Part shown: positions 60,102 through 64,000 of the stretch, one piece after another
Layout of the letters: each line of letters opens with the position of its first letter
Numbering within the stretch: position 1 is the stretch's first letter
DNA from: JAAYVZ01 sp035384965
GTDB taxonomy: Bacteria; Acidobacteriota; Thermoanaerobaculia; Thermoanaerobaculales; Thermoanaerobaculaceae
Length of the DNA stretch: 64,000 bases
Direction: 5' to 3'
Assembly (NCBI GenBank): GCA_035384965.1
Contig: DAOOJE010000005.1
Location: forward strand, 1-64,000
Notes under the pieces: model-generated
What the model saw: only the letters and a program-made list of their open reading frames with translations
The model's database searches: none
What the model was told of the DNA's origin: nothing
Translations under genes and position numbers: made by a program

Positions 60102-60961
60102 AGGTGCGCCAGGCCAACTACCCCGTGACCACGCTGTGCCGCGTGCTGGGTGTCTCCCCCAGTGGCTCCTACGCGTGGTCGAAGCGGCGCCCATCGCGGC
60201 GAGCGCGCCATGACGACGTCCTGTGCGATAGGATTCGGGCGATCCACCAGCGATCGCGAGGCACCTATGGCACCCCGAGAATCCACGCCGAGCTCGCCGA
60301 GGAGGGCGTGCGCGTCGGTCGCAAGCGGATCGCACGGTTGCTGCGCGCGCTGGGTCTGGAAGGCGTGAGCCGGCGCAGAGAGTGCACGACCACGCGTCGT
60401 CGTCCCGACGCCCGCCCGGCGCCTGATCTGGTCGAGAGGAACTTCAAGGCACAAGGCCCCGATCGCCTGTGGGTCGCCGACATCACCTACATCGCCACAT
60501 GGATGGGCTTCGTCTCCCTGGCCGTGGTCATGGACGCCTGGAGCCGCCGCATCGTCGGCTGGGCCATGCGGAATCACCTCCGTACCGAGCTGGTTGTCGA
60601 GGCCCTCAACATGGCGATCTGGCAGCGTCGGCCGAAGGACGTGATCCACCACTCCGACCAGGGCTCGCAGTACACCTCGCTCGCCTTCGGCACGCGCTGC
60701 CGCCATGCCGGCGTACGGCCGTCGCTGGGATCGGTCGGCGATGCCTACGACAATGCACTGTGCGAGAGCTTCTTCGCTCGCCTCGAATGCGAGCTGCTTG
60801 ATCGCCACTCGTTCCGCACCCAGGCCGAAGCGTGACACGCGGTGTTCGAGTCCATCGAGGGCTTCTACAACCCCCGTCGCCGCCACTCCGCCCTCGGCTA
60901 CCATTCCCCCATGTCTTACGAAAGGAGGCACCATCTCGTCGACTTGGCCGAAAGCGCTTGA
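60098..60961 (+). pseudogene. IS3-family OrfB transposase with an in-frame stop
   Basis: The frame shows the rve integrase core: WVADITYIATWMGFVSLAVV (first Asp), VIHHSDQGSQYTS (second Asp) and DNALCESFFARLECEL (Glu). A TGA at 60833-60835 stops it after FRTQAEA, in place of an Arg codon. The same frame then continues HAVFESIEGFYNPRRRHSAL to a natural stop at 60961. The catalytic triad is before the stop, but the conserved C-terminal YNPRRRHS part is lost, so the transposase is probably dead. Confidence 0.85.
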
Positions 60962-60987
60962 GTGTCCACCAAACCGGGGCAACTCCA

Positions 60988-61246
60988 GCACCACGGCCGC
61001 GTCGTACACCCGCGGCCGCTCCCGCCTCGCCCGCACCCACGCATCCCCAACCACCACCACCTGAGGCCCCACCCGCACCCTCCGACCCTCCAGGCGCAGC
61101 AGCAACGCCGCATAGGACCGACGGTAGCCCGTCTGCACCACGAATTCATCCAAGAGCTTGCCTCGCTCTTTCTTGCCCTGGCAAGCCCGGTAACGCCGGC
61201 TGAAATGCTTGATCGGCACTGTCCTGTCACTCATCGGCGGCCTCAT
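60988..61246 (-). pseudogene. Truncated transposase/integrase N-terminus, cut by the IS3 element
   Basis: From ATG 61246 (GGGAGG upstream) the frame reads MRPPMSDRTVPIKHFSRR, then YRACQGKKERGKLLDEF and VVQTGYRRSYAALLLR, the N-terminal helices of a transposase family (ISNCY/IS481-like integrase) whose RPRVYDAAVV segment precedes the catalytic core. The frame is cut exactly at the right end of the IS3 element after VVLELP. The rest of the gene is not found on the other side, so a deletion accompanied or followed the insertion. Confidence 0.65.
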
Positions 61247-61289
61247 CTCTGCCTCCCACCTCGGGAAGCATGCTCTCCAACCAACCCGG

Positions 61290-61353
61290 TTCGAATCGTT
61301 TCCTATATGAGGCAACGAATCCCCTTCGAGTCGATTCCCGATGAGGCAACGCG
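61290..61353. repeat. Paired direct repeats, likely transposase-binding end of the truncated element
   Basis: Two copies of a 17-19-base motif, GTTTCCTATATGAGGCAACG and GATTCCCGATGAGGCAACG, each preceded by CGA(A/G)TC, lie 44-107 bases upstream of the truncated transposase. Spaced copies near an end are typical binding sites for such transposases. A -10-like TATACT at 61365-61370 follows and could serve the next gene. Confidence 0.55.
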
Positions 61354-61452
61354 CGCGACCGCGGTATACTGAGATGCCGACAAACCCGCGGGGCCGAGCG
61401 TTGCTTGCCGAGGGCGATCCTCGCCCGCGGCTTCCGCCGGCGGGGGGCAGGC

Positions 61453-63885
61453 ATGAAGAACTTCTCCTGGAAAAAGTCACTTGTTGGAGCGGCGCTGGTG
61501 TGCGCCGGCGCGGCGGTCGTCGCCGTCATGACGGTGGCGCGCTCCTCTCGCAGGACGGCGTCGCGGCCGTGGCCCGGCGCCGCTGGTGGGAGGGCGGAGA
61601 ATCCGGACGCGCGCGCGGAGCACGAGTGGGCGATGCTGCGCGACCCGGCAACCGGGTCGATCCCGCGCGGGATCGCCCGGGCCGAGATCGAGTTCGCGAG
61701 GCGAGCCGCGGCCGAGGCGGAAGAGGCCGGAATCCTGCCAGTGGGCACGAGTTGGCTCTCGCGCGGCCCCGTCAACGTCGGCGGTCGAACCAAGGCGCTC
61801 GCTCTCGACGTCGGGAACGAGAACATCATTCTTGCAGGCGGCGTCTCGTCGGGCATGTGGAAATCGACGGACGGCGGGAGAAGCTGGCGCAAGACCACGG
61901 CGCCATGGCAGCTCCACAGCGTGTCGTGCATCGCGCAGAACCGGGTGCCCGGCAGGCAGAGCATCTGGTACTACGGGACGGGTGAGTACTCTTCGGGCAG
62001 GGGAGGCAGCGCCGCGGGCCCGCTCGGAACCAACGCGTTCTACCGCGGAGACGGCATCTTCAAGTCGATCGATGGTGGGGAGAGCTGGACGTTGCTGCCT
62101 TCGACGGTGTCCGGGACGGCCACCGCCACCGACGACTTCGACTACGTCCACGGTCTCGCGACGTTCGGTCTGGACGGTGTTTACGCCGCGACGTCGACCG
62201 GCCTGTGGAAGAGCCTGGACGGCGGCGCCAGCTGGGAGCACGTGCTGAGCTTCGGACCGAAGTACCCTTCGACGGAGGTGGCTGTCGGGATAGACGGCAC
62301 CGTCTGGGTGACCATCGGCGGTGACGGCCCGGACGCCGGCATCTACCGCTCGTTCGACGGTGTGCACTGGACGAGGATGGTGCCGCCTGGCTGGCCCGCG
62401 AAGACGCTGCGGACTGTCATCGGTCTGGTGCCGTCCAACCCGAACAAGGTCTTCTTCTGGACCGACGAGGACGGCCTCACCACCCACCTGTACCGCTACG
62501 TCGAGGGCGCTGGCTGGACCGATTTGAGGGACAACCTGCCGTGGGGAGGGGACATCACGACCTACGGCGCCAACATGCTGGTGATCGGTGTCAAGCCGGA
62601 CGACGAGGACACTCTCTTTCTCGGCGCGGTCAACATGTTCCGCACGACCGACGGCGGGCGGAGCTTCCTGCTGGTCGACGATCTCAACCACTGGGGCCGT
62701 TTCCATGTGGACCAGCATGCGTTCGTCTTCTACCCCTCCAACCCCAGGCGGATGCTGGTCGGCAACGACGGCGGTGTTTTCCGCACCGATGACAACCTCA
62801 CGAGCCTCGGACAGTACGAGCAGATCGCCTGGGAGCCACTTAACAACGCTTACCTGACGACGCAGTTCTACACCGTCGCGGTCGACCGCGGTACCCCAGG
62901 GAGCCCGCTGCTCGCGGGTGGCATGCAAGACAACGGCTGCATGTACACCGTATCCTCCGACCCCGGCGACCCGTGGCGGCTCCTGGTCTGGGGAGACGGT
63001 GGATTCATCTCGATCGCGGACGGCGGCACGCACATCTACACGTCTCTCGGCGCCACCCTGGGCGTGTACCGGAACACCCTTGTCGGCGAGCAGATCGAAC
63101 TCACCGAGGTGACACCGGCCGGCGCCCTGATGGGGGTCTGGATGAACCCGATGATCCTGGACCCACACGACTCCCGGATCATGTACTTCCCGGCTCGACG
63201 TGAGCTTTACCGCAACTCCGATTTGACGCAGATTCCGCACGTCTTCCCACCCCAGCCCACGAGCGTGAACTGGACCAAGCTCGTGAACGTCAACCACTAC
63301 ACGACGGCTCTCGGCATGTCGCCCGCCTTGCCGAGGAGGCTGTACTACGGTACCAACGAAGGCATGTTGTACCGGCTCGACAACCCTCACACCGGCCAGC
63401 CGGTTCCTGTCGCGCTCTCGCAGGCGGGGCTGCCGTCCGGAGGCTACGTCCACTGCATCAACGTCGATCCGAAAGACGCCGACAAGCTCCTTGTCGTGTT
63501 CCCGAACTACGGCGTTGTCAGTATCTTCTACTCGGAGGACGGCGGGCAGCACTGGGTCGGGGTCGCCGGCAACCTCGAGGAACGACCCGACGGTTCTGGC
63601 AACGGCCCGTCCGTCCGCTGGGTCGAGACCCTGTACGTGCAGAACAGACCGGTCTACTTCGCCGGTACGAGCGTCGGCCTGTTCTCGACCACCCGACTCG
63701 AGGGCATGGACACACGCTGGGTCCTGGAGGGGGCGAGGACGATTGGCAACGTCGTCATCGACATGATCGACGTCCGGCAAGCGGACGGTCTGGTGGCGGT
63801 CGGATCCCACGGCAACGGGGTCTACACCACCCGGGTCACCGAGCTGCCGGTGCAGCGACCGCGGCGACACCTGGGGCGGGCCTGA
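61453..63885 (+). CDS. Secreted BNR/sortilin-like beta-propeller protein
   Basis: The 810-residue protein has an N-terminal signal or anchor (KKSLVGAALVCAGAAVVAVM, about 7-26). The rest is made of beta-propeller blades with Asp-box/BNR motifs: MWKSTDGGRSWRK, IFKSIDGGESWTL, LWKSLDGGASWEH, MFRTTDGGRSFLL, FYSEDGGQHWVG. Such proteins (VPS10/sortilin-like, or glycosidase-like without the catalytic set) are common secreted proteins of Acidobacteriota and Bacteroidota. No sialidase or GH74 catalytic pair can be assigned by eye. There is no C-terminal sorting domain; the end is basic. The ATG has GGGGGGCAGGC upstream. Confidence 0.75.
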   Translation: MKNFSWKKSLVGAALVCAGAAVVAVMTVARSSRRTASRPWPGAAGGRAENPDARAEHEWAMLRDPATGSIPRGIARAEIEFARRAAAEAEEAGILPVGTSWLSRGPVNVGGRTKALALDVGNENIILAGGVSSGMWKSTDGGRSWRKTTAPWQLHSVSCIAQNRVPGRQSIWYYGTGEYSSGRGGSAAGPLGTNAFYRGDGIFKSIDGGESWTLLPSTVSGTATATDDFDYVHGLATFGLDGVYAATSTGLWKSLDGGASWEHVLSFGPKYPSTEVAVGIDGTVWVTIGGDGPDAGIYRSFDGVHWTRMVPPGWPAKTLRTVIGLVPSNPNKVFFWTDEDGLTTHLYRYVEGAGWTDLRDNLPWGGDITTYGANMLVIGVKPDDEDTLFLGAVNMFRTTDGGRSFLLVDDLNHWGRFHVDQHAFVFYPSNPRRMLVGNDGGVFRTDDNLTSLGQYEQIAWEPLNNAYLTTQFYTVAVDRGTPGSPLLAGGMQDNGCMYTVSSDPGDPWRLLVWGDGGFISIADGGTHIYTSLGATLGVYRNTLVGEQIELTEVTPAGALMGVWMNPMILDPHDSRIMYFPARRELYRNSDLTQIPHVFPPQPTSVNWTKLVNVNHYTTALGMSPALPRRLYYGTNEGMLYRLDNPHTGQPVPVALSQAGLPSGGYVHCINVDPKDADKLLVVFPNYGVVSIFYSEDGGQHWVGVAGNLEERPDGSGNGPSVRWVETLYVQNRPVYFAGTSVGLFSTTRLEGMDTRWVLEGARTIGNVVIDMIDVRQADGLVAVGSHGNGVYTTRVTELPVQRPRRHLGRA

Positions 63886-64000
63886 CACGGCTTGGGTGTG
63901 CGCCGGACCGGGGCCGCGTGAGCGCTCCTTCGGGCGTGCCGCAGTCGCCTTCGCCGGGTGGTAGACTTGGTGCGAGGCTGGCGGCACCCGGCCGAGAAGA
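63886..64000. other. Terminal stretch without a gene
   Basis: The last 115 bases hold no supported coding region. GGTAGACTTGG near 63959 is a -10-like box that may belong to a gene beyond the window. Confidence 0.4.

Larger units (their letters stand above)
59652..60987 (+). mobile_element. IS3-family insertion sequence
   Basis: The 1.34-kb element has inverted ends: TGGGCTTGCCCCGTTTCGGT from 59652 and, on the other strand, TGGAGTTGCCCCGGTTTGGT ending at 60987, both continuing GGACA. It carries overlapping orfA and orfB. A palindromic stretch (GGAAACGGGG with CCCCGTTTTCC, 59717-59743) lies between the left end and orfA. No target duplication is evident. Confidence 0.88.

Noticed and set aside
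1..64000. Self-targeting spacers and tRNA or rRNA genes
   Set aside because: None seen by eye on either strand; an exact search of every spacer against the window and a covariance-model scan for RNA genes could not be run here.

Overview
This is a GC-rich (about 70% by eye) bacterial chromosome segment with no rRNA or tRNA gene that I can see. Lineage cannot be fixed from sequence alone. A TPR-bearing serine/threonine kinase, a MinD-like ATPase coupled to a DnaJ/HTH protein, a LarC homologue and a short alpha-glucan phosphorylase fit Acidobacteriota or a deltaproteobacterial-type lineage; this is a weak inference.

Layout. 0-12.7 kb is ordinary chromosome: a surface-polysaccharide cluster (two glycosyltransferases, a GNAT acetyltransferase, a DegT-type aminotransferase, an ABC-2 export pair), then larC, a YciO/Sua5-like gene, glgP and a Sel1-repeat protein. 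11.6-24.3 kb is a complete type I-C CRISPR-Cas system: WYL regulator, cas3, cas5c, cas8c, cas7c, cas4, cas1, cas2, leader and a 53-repeat array ending in ATTGAAAC. 24.3-26.4 kb is transposon wreckage (decayed IS256-family element, fused IS21 remnant). 26.4-32.4 kb returns to housekeeping-like genes (RHH protein, membrane protein, lipocalin Blc, DnaJ/HTH protein, MinD/ParA ATPase, Ser/Thr kinase with TPRs). 32.7-56.3 kb is a large type III-B system: cas6; a divergent CARF protein that may be a ring nuclease; cmr2(cas10)-cmr3-cmr4-cmr5-cmr6-cmr1; hicBA; a CARF-adenosine deaminase (Cad1-like); a CARF-HEPN RNase (Csx1/TM1812-like); a CRISPR-associated primase-polymerase (CAPP); a second cas1 and cas2; a leader; and an array of at least 61 repeats of 37 nt interrupted by a 100-N assembly gap. 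56.3-61.4 kb is a second mobile-element zone (IS256-family element, XhoI/PaeR7I-type restriction-modification pair, IS3-family element, transposase fragment). The window ends with a secreted beta-propeller (BNR/sortilin-like) protein.

How the parts work together. The I-C operon should make a DNA-targeting Cascade with Cas3. The III-B complex should recognise phage RNA, cut DNA/RNA and make cyclic oligoadenylate through the Cas10 GGDD palm. That messenger should switch on at least two effectors, a deaminase that depletes or converts ATP/adenosine nucleotides and a HEPN ribonuclease, with a third CARF protein that may switch the signal off. Each system keeps its own Cas1-Cas2 and array; the III-B adaptation set adds a primase-polymerase.

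Most notable observations: (1) the CARF-deaminase, CARF-HEPN and stand-alone CARF set with CAPP in one locus; (2) several type III spacers look like antisense copies of Shine-Dalgarno/start-codon regions and of transcription terminators; (3) groups of staggered overlapping spacers; (4) both arrays are cut inside a repeat by IS256-family elements; (5) a dispersed intergenic repeat family sits at the module boundaries of the type III locus and brackets hicBA.
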